DNA of 60,000 nucleotides from NCBI RefSeq assembly GCF_910592395.1, contig NC_088318.1, positions 16,308,349 through 16,368,348 of the forward strand, in the 5' to 3' direction. The notes under the pieces were generated by a model, which was not told the DNA's origin, did no database searches, and saw nothing but the letters and a program-made list of their open reading frames with translations. Each line of letters begins with the position of its first letter. Within the stretch, counting starts at the first letter, position 1. The position numbers were made by a program, and so were the translations under genes. The DNA comes from Lineus longissimus. Lineage: Eukaryota; Nemertea; Pilidiophora; Heteronemertea; Lineidae. Of the stretch, positions 35,578 through 47,751 are shown piece after piece.

Positions 35578-35895
35578 CTATATCTCTAGGATTAGGGAAG
35601 AGGATTGGTTTAATCCGTCAATAGATATTGCGGGCAGGTGCAACTGGTAGGGCCACTGATGACCAAGTCCTTTAAAGGGGCATTCCATTCGTTCACATAT
35701 ATTTCCTGTTGATCTAACTATGTAGTTTCTACTCCCAACGCCAGGCTTTTTGCAAATAATTCCATGCCACGAAAGTGAAAATTGTGCAAAGATATTTGTT
35801 TCATAAGACAATTTCTTGGTTAACACGGTAAAACCAAACAAACTTGCATAAACCACTAAACTTAAAATCAAGATTTTTGTGTTGAAATTTTGCAT
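35578..35895 (-). CDS. Small ORF with an N-terminal membrane segment
   Basis: A 105-codon frame from ATG to stop. Residues ~7-25 form a hydrophobic stretch (ILILSLVVYASLFGFTVL) with lysine on both sides, like a signal anchor of a type II membrane protein. The remaining ~80 residues contain three cysteines and no motif I recognise. No convincing splice donor is seen inside the frame, and the ATG context is poor. It could be a first exon of a Golgi-type enzyme, a small membrane protein, or chance. Confidence 0.25.
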   Translation of the reverse strand: MQNFNTKILILSLVVYASLFGFTVLTKKLSYETNIFAQFSLSWHGIICKKPGVGSRNYIVRSTGNICERMECPFKGLGHQWPYQLHLPAISIDGLNQSSSLILEI

Positions 35896-37897
35896 GAATT
35901 GCAAAAAATAAAATTGGTTCTGCACTCAACAGAACGATCTTTGTTCAGAATCACATTAACAGTGATTTAGGCGCCAAATTACTCGATCTATGACAATTAA
36001 AACTGTCACTTTTTCTTTGCAATCGGAGCAAATGATGGAAGTCTTTTGCTATTCATCAACTGTATCTCTTTATAGAATCGTTTTGGAGCAAGTGTCTCGA
36101 TAAGAATGCTTGCAATTTCCTAAAATGTTCAGTGTGTTGTAAGCACTTTCCTCAAAGACATGATAAGGGACAGCAAGTTTGGTTCCAATTAAATCACTTC
36201 TATACAATCTGACCTCTGTAATCTGGACTCGTCACCATTGAGGACCGTTTCTTTCAGTCCCAAGAGGGGTGACTCTCCCCGTTACTGGAATCAGATGATC
36301 AGTCTTGGGTAAGGATTACAGCACAGCTCATGATGTCATAGATAGTTAAGTCTAATCTGTTTTATCACACGAAAAAGATTGTCCAAAGCATCACAACTTT
36401 GTGAGATTCCCAGCAATCTCATCCCCTACACCAGCCATCAGATCAGATGGTGTCATTGGATAGCATATCTTCATGCCTGAATGATCTGGCGATTACATTT
36501 CAATTTAGTATTGAGAATAGTCTTCAAATGTCGTCTCAAACATGTCAGAGCTTAAGGGTCGACCAAAGGCAACACCATTTTGGCAGGAAATTGAAATCCT
36601 AAAGCAATTAAAACGCCTTCAAAATAAAGTAAATGCCAACATCGAGGGTGGGAGTCTCTGGAACACCAAGAACTGTCTCCCACTCTTGAAATAGGCATTC
36701 ACTTCATTTTAAACGAGTTCTAGTTGCATAAGAATTTAAAGTTCTAGTCAAAGTAGTGGGGCCTATGGTTAACCCTTAAAAAACTGTACAACGCAAAATT
36801 ATGATTGCAGATTTTGCAGTGGTCTGATTGAATGAGGCTGTCACTGATACAGGATGTACCGAGTCACCCAAAAAACTATTATTTCTACAAGAATTTCCAG
36901 AAAAAAACACCAACTGCAGACAGCTAAATTATTCCATTCTGAATTTATCAATAGTAAATGTACATCTCCGGAGGGTGAACCCTTAGTCAAGAATAGATGT
37001 CAACATTGCCGGAAGTAATGTGAAATTGGCTATCAGATTTGTCATGTCCCCATTATGGAGTCATTAGAATGACACTGTTAAATAACTTGAGCTATGCACT
37101 CAGGTAACTGAAGGCAATAATCGAGGAAACATGTAGGTTAAAACTGAGAAAAATCTGTACAAATTTAATGATCATTCCAATCTGAAAACAAGGCAATTAT
37201 CAGCACCTTCTTATAGAGTTGTAGTTTTGAAATGACACTGTTTCTACTAAGGCTACAAGGAGGCAATAATCGAGGATACATGTAAGTAAAAATTTAGAAA
37301 AAACAACATAAATGTAAAAATCGGTATGAATTTGATTACCATTTCAATGCTAAAACAAGACAAACATATCATTATCATCTCAAATGTGCATTTTTATAAG
37401 CAACTTCTTTTTGCAATACTCCCCATGTGAAAGTTTTAATATCACCAGTGATGGGATGAAAGAGTGGTCACAGCAGTTGAAGCAATGAATCCCTGTTGCC
37501 TCTGAATTTTGGCTGTTTTTCTGGCATGGTGGTACAGTCTTTCTCCCAGGGCACAAATTAATTTTCTCCAGGGTGATAGTGTTCGTATCTGATATGATGC
37601 AAAAATGCGAAATGAACGGTAACTTCAATCAATTTTGAACCGATCAATCAAAAGAGCAACAATAAGAAGTATCAGGAACGAAGAAATTGCGGTGCTGACT
37701 CCCCAACCAAAGAAAAATAGTTTTTACTCTTTTTGATGAAGTTTGCCACTCTGTCATTCCTTTACTTGAGGGATATTCGTCATGACATTTTTCATAGTTT
37801 TTAGGGGGGGCTTGCTCTCATTTCCTCCAGCAGAATTGCTATTACTGCGGCAAAGAATAAGAATGTTGCCAACTTGGAGCAGCAGCTTCTCATGTTT
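35896..37897. other. No gene seen
   Basis: AT-rich sequence. A block AGGCAATAATCGAGGA-ACATGTA occurs twice (about 37111 and 37261). No coding signal. Confidence 0.5.
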
Positions 37898-38125
37898 TCC
37901 AGAAAATGCTTTACCATTGTTATTAAGAAAGGGAACAGATTTACTAATATTTGAAAATGCTCTGCCAATAATCATTAATCAAAACTTCTCTTCCGACAAC
38001 CACAACTGCTCTGTCAACAGTAAGAAATGCTTTGCCAGTAACTATGTTCTTTTGGTAATTAAAATTGCTCTTCCAATGAATATGACTGCTCTGTCAATAA
38101 TCAGATATGCTCTGCAAATAATGAT
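37898..38125. repeat. Degenerate tandem repeat, ~22-35-bp spacing
   Basis: Eight diverged copies of a core like AAATGCTCTGCCAATAA (37905, 37955, 37982, 38005, 38027, 38062, 38084, 38106). It keeps a 131-codon plus-strand frame open (37782-38177), which I do not consider a gene. Confidence 0.6.
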
Positions 38126-39036
38126 TGTAACTCTGAGTATAAAAATTCGTTTTCACATGTTTGAGAGTAATAGTTAGTAGAATATGTCTGTCCTAAAATA
38201 TCACTCCACCTGTAATAAGATTTGCAGTGTCAATATTTTAATTAAATGGTAAAAACCTTGTGAAAAATTGATGGAATATAGCCCTGGTAATACACAGATT
38301 TAGTCTGTAAACAATAAGAGGATAATGTAAAGAAATGGAAGCACCTTGTCAACACTTTGGCTTGTTTTATCAATAATGGGCACGGATGGGTCAACAACAG
38401 TTTTTTTGGCCAATACCTGTTTGATTTATCTCCTAGCTGACCAGCATTCAGCAAACACTTCACTGGTTATCTGATAACTGACAATGCCTGACCACGTTTT
38501 CATGGCTTGCTGGACTCAGAGCAACAACAAGAAACCTAGACAGCTCATATTCCGCCGATAACCTTGTCGATAGTCTATTTTTCGCTATTCATAATACAGT
38601 GCCACTCCATCCGAGGGTATCGCTGAGGACTAATTATCGCTAATAAAGGCCAACCATTACGCAAATATGAGTTGATCCGTGGCCAACTGTGGCAGCTTAC
38701 TCAGTGTGACCAAATACATGTAACTTATCTTGAACTCTTCACCTACTTATAATAAATCTCAAGTTTTATTGAAACTATTCAACCATCCCTCAAATAAACG
38801 AAGATTTTACGAGGATGTCATTTAACAGTGCTGACGTAGCCAGTATGAGATGTACCAACTGCATAATTTTAAGCTACAAATGATGTAACATCAAGAACAA
38901 ATTGTCTCTCCACGCATTGTGACACACACACATGCACGGCATCACTTTTCCACGCAAGCAGAAGTTTTTGTTCTTGGATTAGTTTTACAGTGTTTTTCTC
39001 CTCAGAAGACAATCACACCAGTGTTTTTTACATTAT
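38126..39036. other. No gene seen
   Basis: Noncoding by eye. Confidence 0.5.
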
Positions 39037-39693
39037 TCATGATATGCACTCTATGTTGAATCGGTAAGAGTACACGCTGCCAGATAATCCGACCAACATG
39101 ATGTATCTATTTTGGTCTAAGATGAAACTTTCCAGCTGCTGATAGATGTCATTGAGAAATGCACCCTTGGACACAATCCCAAAGGGCAGGCAATTGAAGA
39201 ACATGTCTAGATCTTGTTGTCTTGAGGCCAAATCCACTCTGACATTTGATCAAGCCATTATGAATAATTGTCGATAAACCTTTTTGGTTACCCTAGAGGA
39301 TGCCCAACCAATGCTTTTGAGACCACATCAGGTATCAGGTCAAATGAGAATGGGAATTAGCAAACACCATGCGATACAATGGAGGAGTTTCCGGGCTTGT
39401 GGCTCGATAATGGAAGGCCAACCATTGCCTGTTCCAACCAACCTGATTCTTTGAAATTACAACAAGACGCTCATGAATGCCTGATATGGTATATCCAGCG
39501 GCTTTTTGGAAAATAAACACTCAAGACACTGTTTAGCCCGAACAGGCAGGTGAACTAAGATAAAGTGATCCAGCTCTTCCAGCCAACGCAAAGTATTTCT
39601 GACATTTGCCTGGTTCACGGAATGATTCCAATGAGGAGGTAAGAGGCCCTCTTGATCCATAAAGGTTTGACATTCACACAGTGTTCTGACCAA
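39037..39693 (-). pseudogene. Possible decayed relative of exons A/B
   Basis: Three consecutive minus-strand frames together look like a broken protein. The first (39457-39693) contains DHFILVHLPV, comparable to ERFIVYDLY of exon A and EFNVIIYQL of exon B. A frame change near 39515 leads into the second (39335-39520), which contains YTISGIHERL, matching KTIRGIHYQL of exon B, followed by a comparable N-R-x-x-x-F stretch. A stop and ~95 bp later a third open stretch (39037-39240) holds DQNRYIMLV, like KQKHFLAVQ of exon A. The order of matching blocks follows the intact paralogues. The similarity was judged by eye and is weak, so this may instead be unrelated noncoding sequence. If real, it is a frameshifted, stop-containing copy about 29 kb from the intact pair. 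Confidence 0.33.
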
Positions 39694-41091
39694 ATGAGCA
39701 CATCAGAATTGTGCGATTTTTTTGCCTTAAAAGCTTCCAGATGAATTATAAACTTAGATTTAAATCTAATTACTACACAAGTTACAAATTACAGGAACCC
39801 AATCATCAAGCTTGAAGAATTCGTCACAAGTCGTGCATAAACTTGGCAAACAAATCGCTGGAAAACGTTGCCCAACATGCCAAAGACACGATGCGATCGA
39901 CGATGATGATGATCAGGAAAATTCTCATAAAGACGCAGGCCGTTGATGGTTACTTCCTTTCAACAACTGGGTATGAATCACGATTAATGGCCATCTGAGA
40001 AAATAAGCATTAGCTGGTGATGCAGTCATGCTTACAATGTTATTCAGATTTATCCCCAAGCCTGGTCATACATGGCAAAGTTTAGGCAACTAAAAGGTGA
40101 CACAAAAAAGATAAAATACTTCTGATATTGAATATTAAGTGAGTGAAAATTTATTGGATACATATATTTCGGTGAAATAAGTTACACTGTTGGTGCACAA
40201 CGCAAAAAATATTACACTGCAAACGGGCTCAGGTGGTTTGATCATTCACTTATATTTACTGCTGGTCCAACTATACCTATTTCATGTTTCTAAAGCCAGG
40301 CGATGCCAATAGCTGGTGCATGCTGAAATAAGCCAATAATGCGGATCTTAAGTAGATGAAATGATTTCTCCTTCCTTCGCTTTAAGATATTTCAAGATGG
40401 TCCCTAAAACGTCTGGCGAAGAAACGTCTTAACCGAAATCCTTTTAGGCGACAAAATGAAAGGGTAATTGATATTACTGCTGATGCAGGAATCGACATTC
40501 TCTTTCTTGCCAACAGCAACACAAAAAATGGAGGAAGCTGAAAAGCAATGGAAAGTAAGAGCACTTTCTTAAGAAATGTTAAAACAAAAAGTTGCCATGT
40601 TTTAACTCCTTCTCTGCCGCTGCTCTTCAAACAAGTAAACGCCAATGCAAACCTGGAATTATTATTTTTGTAATTATCATTTTATTGCATAACTCGAAAA
40701 ATATTCACAATAAAGTACATACAGTCATGTGATATATTAAAACTGCAGTAATGATAAATATTTATTTTCTTTTTTGATAGTGCATTAGGTGATATGAGTA
40801 TGGTGCAAGGTGCAGACTCCCTTGTACATGTAGTTCTAGCGAAGGTCCCAAGAAGTGTATTACAGTTCTCCATTTTTTTATTGAATTCATGTGTTGGCAG
40901 AGAGATTTCAAAATCTACTTTAATTTTAATCACTTTCATCAGGTGTTTAAACATCTAAATTTGCTCTGTATATGAATTGTTTCATTATCAACTTTATATG
41001 TTCCAACATGAAATTCTAATCGCTTTGTCATCTGCGACTTTGAAAAGTTAATCAAATCCAAAATTTTTATTACATATCATATATCCTCATT
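39694..41091. other. No secure gene
   Basis: Minus-strand frames at 40382-40645 and 40682-40954 lie between the two possible A/B-family relics. I could not align either one with exons A or B. Confidence 0.35.
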
Positions 41092-41352
41092 TCAGTATTC
41101 CCAGCAGGAGTGAAACCTACATATTAGTCCAGGTTCTTCTCTGTACTTTTTTCGGATATCCGTAATTGCTTTTACCATAAGCTTGATATGAAAGGCAAAA
41201 CCATCCATTTTTATTCCGAGGCCATCAAAAATATAGAAGGATCTTGCGGGTATGTCAGGGCAATGAACGACAACATTTATCACAATTCTCGCATCGCAAT
41301 AAAAGGATTTGCTTGAACATGTTGAACACACTAAAGCCCCTTCCAATGACAT
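41092..41352 (-). other. Open frame, possibly another fragment of the A/B family
   Basis: An 86-codon frame with an ATG behind an in-frame TAA. The middle reads IPARSFYIFDGLGI then FAFHIKLMV. This resembles the I-P-G-S-K-x-F and x-L-V-V-S-L-F-L block of exon A and the corresponding block of exon B, with similar spacing. The rest does not align clearly. Downstream, the minus strand has stops and short open pieces only. It may be a relic of the same family, another beta-rich protein, or chance. Confidence 0.2.
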
Positions 41353-42244
41353 TTAAAAGTGGCAGCTAGCTAGATGGGGCAATCTCTGATTTGTATAATA
41401 CGCATTAAAAACATGGTCGTGATATTTTGCCCTCGGCTTGCACCGTGTCTAGTCACCAATACCTGTGAGGGAGGTAAGCTTCTTCAAACACAGCATCAGA
41501 AGCAACTTTCAATTTTATAATTCTTGTCTGTGATGGAAGTGTAGGGGAATGTCCCCTTGAAAATTGCTGCAATTCAAAGTTCAACATGGCCACAATGCCC
41601 GGTTATCTCATAATGAAATTTCTGTAAATTTTCAGAAGAGGGGCTTTGACCATCATAATCATCATCATCAATCATTTATTCATCTCAAAAGTGGATGAAA
41701 AAATAATACCCCTCTAGAAAATGGGGGAGAAGAATCACTGCTGATTGACACCTAATAGGCTTCGGAGTCGGAAAGAAAAACATTTTATTTCCTCAAACAC
41801 GCACACAATAACAATTTAATCATGCCGCAATAATTATCAATTTATCAAATTTGACGTGTCTGAACCTCATTTCAGTGTGATTTTCAGGATTTTATGTCAA
41901 AATCTGGCACTGAAGGCATGCATCAAATGTTCTAATAGGGTACTCTATATTGGTTATATTTCTCTTTGGAATATCTGTGTCCCAAAGATCACGACAGATC
42001 TCTCAACTGGTTTATATGGAACTGCTGTCAAGAAATCGGATATTGCTTCTTCCTCTTCATGAATCTGTATTGATTCTTCAGGCATGCCAATATAGATCTT
42101 ATTCTGTAATAAAATCCCTTAAGAGATCTAGAAGAGTTTCTAATAACTAATCACAATACAGGCAGTGAAAACACATCTAGCATGACAAATTGTCAAATGA
42201 CCCAGTCACAGAACTTTAGGGATAATGGTTGGATTGTTGTTTGT
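41353..42244. other. No gene seen
   Basis: A short ATCATC run at 41657. Plus-strand frames at 41856-42150 are unremarkable. Confidence 0.5.
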
Positions 42245-42885
42245 TTGTTATCCACACCTGTTCAATCTGAGGGTTACACAAGCGTAATGGTTTGAGTTTG
42301 TTGTTTGTTTGTAATACTCACCTGTTCAATTTGAGGGTTACACAAGCATAATGGTTTTATTGTAAAAAAAACAAAAAAACAACAAAAACAACAAAAAAAA
42401 CAACTCCAAATAAGGAGCAGCAGACAACACAAATAAAAATCATACACAGAGAACGAATAAAAAAAAAAGCTATCAAAAGGGTGAAGGTAAAAGCTTCAAT
42501 AGTTTATGGTTTGGGTTTGCTGTTTGTTGTTATACTCACCTGTTCAATTTGAGGGTTACACAAGCGTAATGGTTTGAGTTTGCTGTTTGTTTGTGGTACT
42601 CAACTGTTCAATCTGAGGGTTACACAAGCGTAATGGTTTGAGTTTGTTGCTTGTTTGTGGTACTCAACTGTTCAATCTGAGGGTTACACAAGCGTAATGG
42701 TTTGAGTTTGTTGCTTGTTTGTGGTACTCAACTGTTCAATCTGAGGGTTACACAAGCGTAATGGTTTGAGTTTGTTGCTTGTTTTTAATACTCACCTGTT
42801 CAATCTGAGGGTTACACAAGCATAATGGTTGGATTGTTGTTTGTTTGTTATACTCACCTGTTCAATCTGAAGGTTACACAAGAAA
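42245..42885 (+). repeat. 64-bp minisatellite, eight units with an A-rich interruption
   Basis: The unit contains TGTTCAATCTGAGGGTTACA then CAAGCGTAATGGTTTGAGTT. The GGGTTACA word recurs at 64-bp steps (42271, 42335; 42553, 42617 and onward to about 42873). Two units lie left of an A-rich insert (about 42361-42490) and six right of it. Confidence 0.88.
42361..42475. repeat. A-rich insert splitting the 64-bp array
   Basis: Starts with (A)nCA(A)n runs and continues A-rich without the array unit. It may be a retrotransposed poly(A)-bearing fragment or a decayed stretch. Confidence 0.5.
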
Positions 42886-43884
42886 AAAAAGGGAGTATGT
42901 CGGCTTGACATCTTGTCTGGCTTGACTGTCTTGTCTGGCTCTGTGCATGGGCTTACACCAACTGACTCTTGCTAGAGCTGTATTACTAACGAAGGTGGGA
43001 GGTTTTTGTGTGGCTGTTTCCAAGTACCCAGCAACAAGGGTTGCCATTTTTGCTTCCGTGGCAGGTATATTCAATTTTCCTGAAAGTTAACTAAAACTGA
43101 CCCAGCACAATGCATCGTTTGCTACCTCATCGTGATCCATCGTTCTCATCCCCATAAAGCACTGCCTAAAATAATATTTCAGTTAAAATTGATAACCAAT
43201 TAACATCCTAAAACAAGTTCTTTTGAGGTTAAATTGAATGTTGTAAAATATCAATAATATGATTAGAATTTTCATGGACAACAAAACTAAATTTGATACT
43301 AGTAACATAATCCAATAGCATTTTTTATATATTCTACATAAATGAAATTCAATTTAGTTAATGTTGGCAAAAAGCAAGTAAGCCGAGACAGAAAATACAA
43401 TTTTCTTCGGTACTTAAGCTGACATCAATTGGCATGAAATCAATGTTTCCTCTGATATCAAACTTTTTAACGATAACATTATCCTACTAAGAAGCATTCT
43501 TCATAAAGTTAACATGAATTCAATATGTTTTAAGATATCGTGAGCAGACACCGTTGAGACCATTAAAATATGATACATGACGACATTGACAAGGAAATCA
43601 CAACCCTTTTCTCATAGAAACATCCCAAGGCTATACTTTCTAAACTCATAATATCACTCAGGGCTTTCGCAGACAGACTGTAAATAGACAAACTCCCCCA
43701 AAGAACATCTATATTGCAACAAAACAACATTATACTTTATGGGGCTACAAAGGATCAAAAGAGCTTATCTTTACAAACAAGGCCGAGTAGGTTTTAACCA
43801 GAGGCACCTAAGATATAATCTTTGACGCCAACTTGATAAGAATTTGATAGCATGGTGTCTAGTTCTTTCAAGACTTGAATGAAA
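42886..43884. other. No secure gene
   Basis: A minus-strand ATG in good context (AAAATGGCA, about 43045) opens a frame MATLVAGYLETATQ that reaches a donor-like TGGT|GTAAGC. It could be a first exon, but nothing else supports it. Confidence 0.3.
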
Positions 43885-45005
43885 TGGCCAGGGCCATTGT
43901 GCTCACCTCATGTGGAGGAAAGATGGATAAAGAGCATGGTATTGTGTCATGTAGTGTTAGGTTTGATGTAGGTCCAAGCAATTACAATTTCCCCAAAATG
44001 GCCAATTTACAGTACATTCGACCTCTGTGACCTTGAAAAGTTGGTCAAATCAAAGAAGACCCGGGTGATACATTGAATGGTTGTTAGAATTAGATGTACC
44101 TATGATATAAAATTGGTGTTAATCGGGTACTAGGAATAATGGCATTTTGATGAATTTAGGATTTGGCCCCCTCCCTGGAGGCCAAACGGCAAATCAGATC
44201 GCACCAAACTTCGGTACCTGAGATCACCTGACCAAAGGGTACATGTGTACTTAATTTGTGATCAATAGTCATTGCAGTTAAGAAACGTGCCATAGTTACG
44301 TCCTGACGGCGAATTTACATCATTTGACCTCTGTGACCTTGACAAGAAGGTCAAATTAAAAACCTGTGTGACATATACTGTATGGTGGTTAGATGTACCC
44401 ATGATATCAAATTGGTGGCAATCGGGCAAGAAGTTAAGGAATTATCACATTTTTAAGGTTTTTGGATTTTGCCCCCTGGTGGTCAAGTGGTAAATCATAT
44501 TGGACCAAACTTTGGTCCCTGAGATCACCTGACTAAGGGGTAAATGTGTACCAAATTTGGTATCAATAGTCATTGTAGTTTAGAAACGTGCCATCGTTAC
44601 ATCCTAACGGCCAATTTACACCATTTGACCTCTGTGACCTTGAAAAGGAGGTCAAATCAAAAACCCGGAGGATATATGATGCACCTTTGCTAGAAGTACC
44701 TACCATATTTTTTTCAAAATTTCCCGACTACTATTAAGGGAGATATTGCATATTTTCACTTTTAACGTTTGGCCCCCTGGTGGCCAAACCATGAAACGAA
44801 TCGGACTGAAACTTGGTCTCCAAGGTGTCATTACATAAGGGTACATGTGTACCAAGTTTCAACTCAATAGCTCTAACAGTTACGAAACGTGCCCTGCTAA
44901 CGGACAACGGACAACGGACGACGGACGACGACGACGACGACGACGACGGACGACGGACGCCACGGTATGGGATAAGCTCACCTCTGCTAAGAGGTGAGCT
45001 AAAAA
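43885..45005 (+). mobile_element. Array element with 3' hairpin, relative of 18241-20522
   Basis: Starts GGCCAGGGCCATTGTGCTCA. It has three diverged ~300-bp units with CCCCCT-GTGG-CAA and TGACCTCTGTGACCTTGA motifs (about 44016, 44325, 44624). It ends with a GACGACGAC microsatellite and then a perfect hairpin at 44975-45000 (AGCTCACCTCT, loop GCTA, AGAGGTGAGCT) followed by AAAAA. No coding capacity. Confidence 0.75.
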
Positions 45006-46059
45006 GAAGGGTCCCTCTGCGATAAGAACAATATCTCAAGTAACCTTCTTGAGGAGTCTTCACGAATCCCAAAAATGAATATGCCAAAAAAAACCAGTCC
45101 CATGTACTTGACATCCCAAGGCAGCACTATGTCGTTTTTTTCTTGATGATATTTTCGTCATATCTTGATCTCACCCTTGGGACATGGATTGCTTTGGAAA
45201 AATGCTAGCGTAAAGGCTACATCAATACCAAAACCACCTCACCACCTCACCATCACCTATGGAAGTCACTCATTATTACGCACTGTGACGTCACAAAATG
45301 GAAGCCAATACTGGCAGAGAGCTCCAAAAGATGCTTGAATAATAGATATGTCTGCGCGGAGAGTGAATAAAGGTGCAAAGTAAAATCGGTGACTGGACAG
45401 AAGAACAAGACAACATCAAGATTCTAATTCAATTTGACTCACACAATCACTTTTGTTTGTTTATCTCTCAACGAACAGTAGATCTGATATTGATATCACT
45501 GACATTTGTATCTTTGATATTATCTCAGTGGTTCCCTTAGCCTGCTAACTGGAAAAGACGAGAAAAATACGGAATAAATCAAATGTATACAATGATAAGA
45601 TAGATCATCAAAAGCGCTACAATCATAGCATCTGGTTTTTATCAGCCTGCATCTCCCAAAGCTTGGGACACATCATAAATCAACCACCAGTAAGAACTAA
45701 CTGCAAAATCATATTATATTAGAGTTATCTTCCTTAGAACATCAGGCAGTCGTGCCCCTATGTTCAATAGATGTCCAATGTAGATTTGTGTTGCATATCG
45801 TTCTCAGACAGCAGATTTAATCCTAGGTATAAGAAGAAAAAAAAGCATTTTTTGGTGCAAGGAAGAAGCAAACTTGCTTATTTTTATATTTCCTTTTTTT
45901 ATCTCCTTACAAAATCTATTGAATAAAGTAATTTTTTTGACTTGCCTTATGAAGGCAAGGTTGAGAAAATATTTGCCTGCCTAAGGTTTCTTTAGCAGAA
46001 GCTTCGCATATTTAGCCCTTTAATTTCTATTTTCAGGAAACAGCCCCCACAGACTCATT
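45006..46059. other. No gene seen
   Basis: AT-rich sequence with no coding signal. Confidence 0.5.
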
Positions 46060-46138
46060 CTCAGTTCCAAAATTGAACCTCCAGTGCTCTCTGGGTGGGC
46101 ATGTGCCCCCCATTCTCAAATTTCTAGATCTGCCACTG
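46060..46138 (-). mobile_element. hAT-like terminal repeat fragment
   Basis: On the minus strand it begins CAGTGGCAGATCTAGAAATT and runs into a G-rich stretch, like many hAT-type ends (CAGTGGCGGATC...). The partner end was not found. The 72-codon plus-strand frame across it is not taken as a gene. Confidence 0.4.
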
Positions 46139-47751
46139 CATTCTCCAACTGGAACTCGCCAACTGGAACTCGAGAAGGTTGATCTTCAAAAAGACCTCAC
46201 TCAATATCAGGACAAGACATGTCGGAAACAAATAGAACTTGCAGCTATTTCACTTCAGGAGTTATCAGATGAAAATATCATCTCAAAGTGACAGGGATTA
46301 GAAGTTATGTTAAGATTCCAATCACTTTTGTGCAAGTGAACTTCAGTTTTTCACCATGGGGAATCAGTAGGAACTAATCCAAGGGTCCCCCACCTCTCCG
46401 AGTTGAGGGTAACAAGGCGAGTGACTAGGACCAAGACTGGAGGAAACCACTAATTCAACTGTGCCCATGTATGTCCTTTTTGTGCTAACAATAAGCCAGG
46501 ACACCCAAGGAGCTCTTTCAGGTTTTCAAACTGATACTGAATCTCTGGCTAAAGTGCATTTGTTGCAGATACCTGCAACCTGTAGGTATCTTATGACGTT
46601 GCAAACTTCAGAAGGCATTCCATCCAAAATGCCAGCTAAATTCTTCTAGTTGAAGTTGTGCTTTCATAGAATGCCTTAATAAAATAAACTCTGTGCAATG
46701 TTCAAATATCCCTCCTGTCCGCTTGCCCTGGACAACCAGGTTATCAGGCGTTCAAGCTCCTATATTAAAGTGGTTGTGCTGTAGGTAGAGATTTTAACAT
46801 TTTACTAAAAAACTTACTGCAAGGCGAGTGCCCAGTGAAACAGACGACCAGGCTTCTTGGAGAACTGCCCTTCTGGCAACTGCACAGAAAACTACAAAGA
46901 AAATCGACAACTGTTGTGTTAATGTACTTTAGAAACAATCCAAATGCTACTGTGGGAGGATGCTTTGTCAGGGCACCGAACCCAAGCAGTTGAAAAGAAA
47001 GTGATGTTTTAATGAGACACCCTTAAAAAATCCTACGATATTGTTGCGATGGAACGTATATCTGATATTATTGAATGAAAAACACTGCGTTTTGATACGA
47101 TTTCCATCCCTTTGATGATACTGAGATGTGATCATCTGCTCTATCCTAAAAAAATACTTATCCCATGCTCATACTGTTGTGTTACTAGAGATGAGATATC
47201 AAGTACTAAAGCTGGTGCACATACGGGTAAATACCTGCAAGGTAACAATATCAAAGGTCTTAAAATTTTTATTTATAGATTAATATATAAAGTTTGTTTA
47301 TTATAGTATCACCCCAAATGAAAGGGCCAGCCAGCTTTGGCTTATGAGACACTCTTTACTTCCAACTCCTATCTCAAATGCCAGGCACCAGGCGAGAAGG
47401 CATAGAAAACCAATCCTTTGTCTTCTAAACGTCAGCTGTGTTGCATTGTCTGAGAAGACAAAATGCCACAAAACACAACACAGTGGTTTCTATAAATAAA
47501 AGATTTAAGCTCTTCTAACAAGTCTAATCTTGAAAAGTTCATGTTTTTGTCCAATTTCCCTCGAAATTAACCTGTCCAGGGTACTTTTACAAAATATCCC
47601 AGCATTTTACTTCTTTCTCCACCATCCAACACTCAACGGATGATTGCCTCAAGCCTATTGTATAACATTCCCCAAGAACTTACCTTTCAATTGCAATAAA
47701 GACTGGAATCTGTGAAGTTTACATTGTTACAAAGAGACGATTGCCACAGTC
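46139..47751. other. No gene seen
   Basis: Short unremarkable frames only. Confidence 0.5.

Noticed and set aside
35578-35895. Galectin reading of the C-terminal half (YIVRST followed by ECPF)
   Set aside because: Spacing between the motifs is too short for a galectin, and the histidine, asparagine and tryptophan positions are missing.
37782-38177. 131-codon plus-strand frame
   Set aside because: Kept open by a degenerate short tandem repeat; the opposite strand is open as well.
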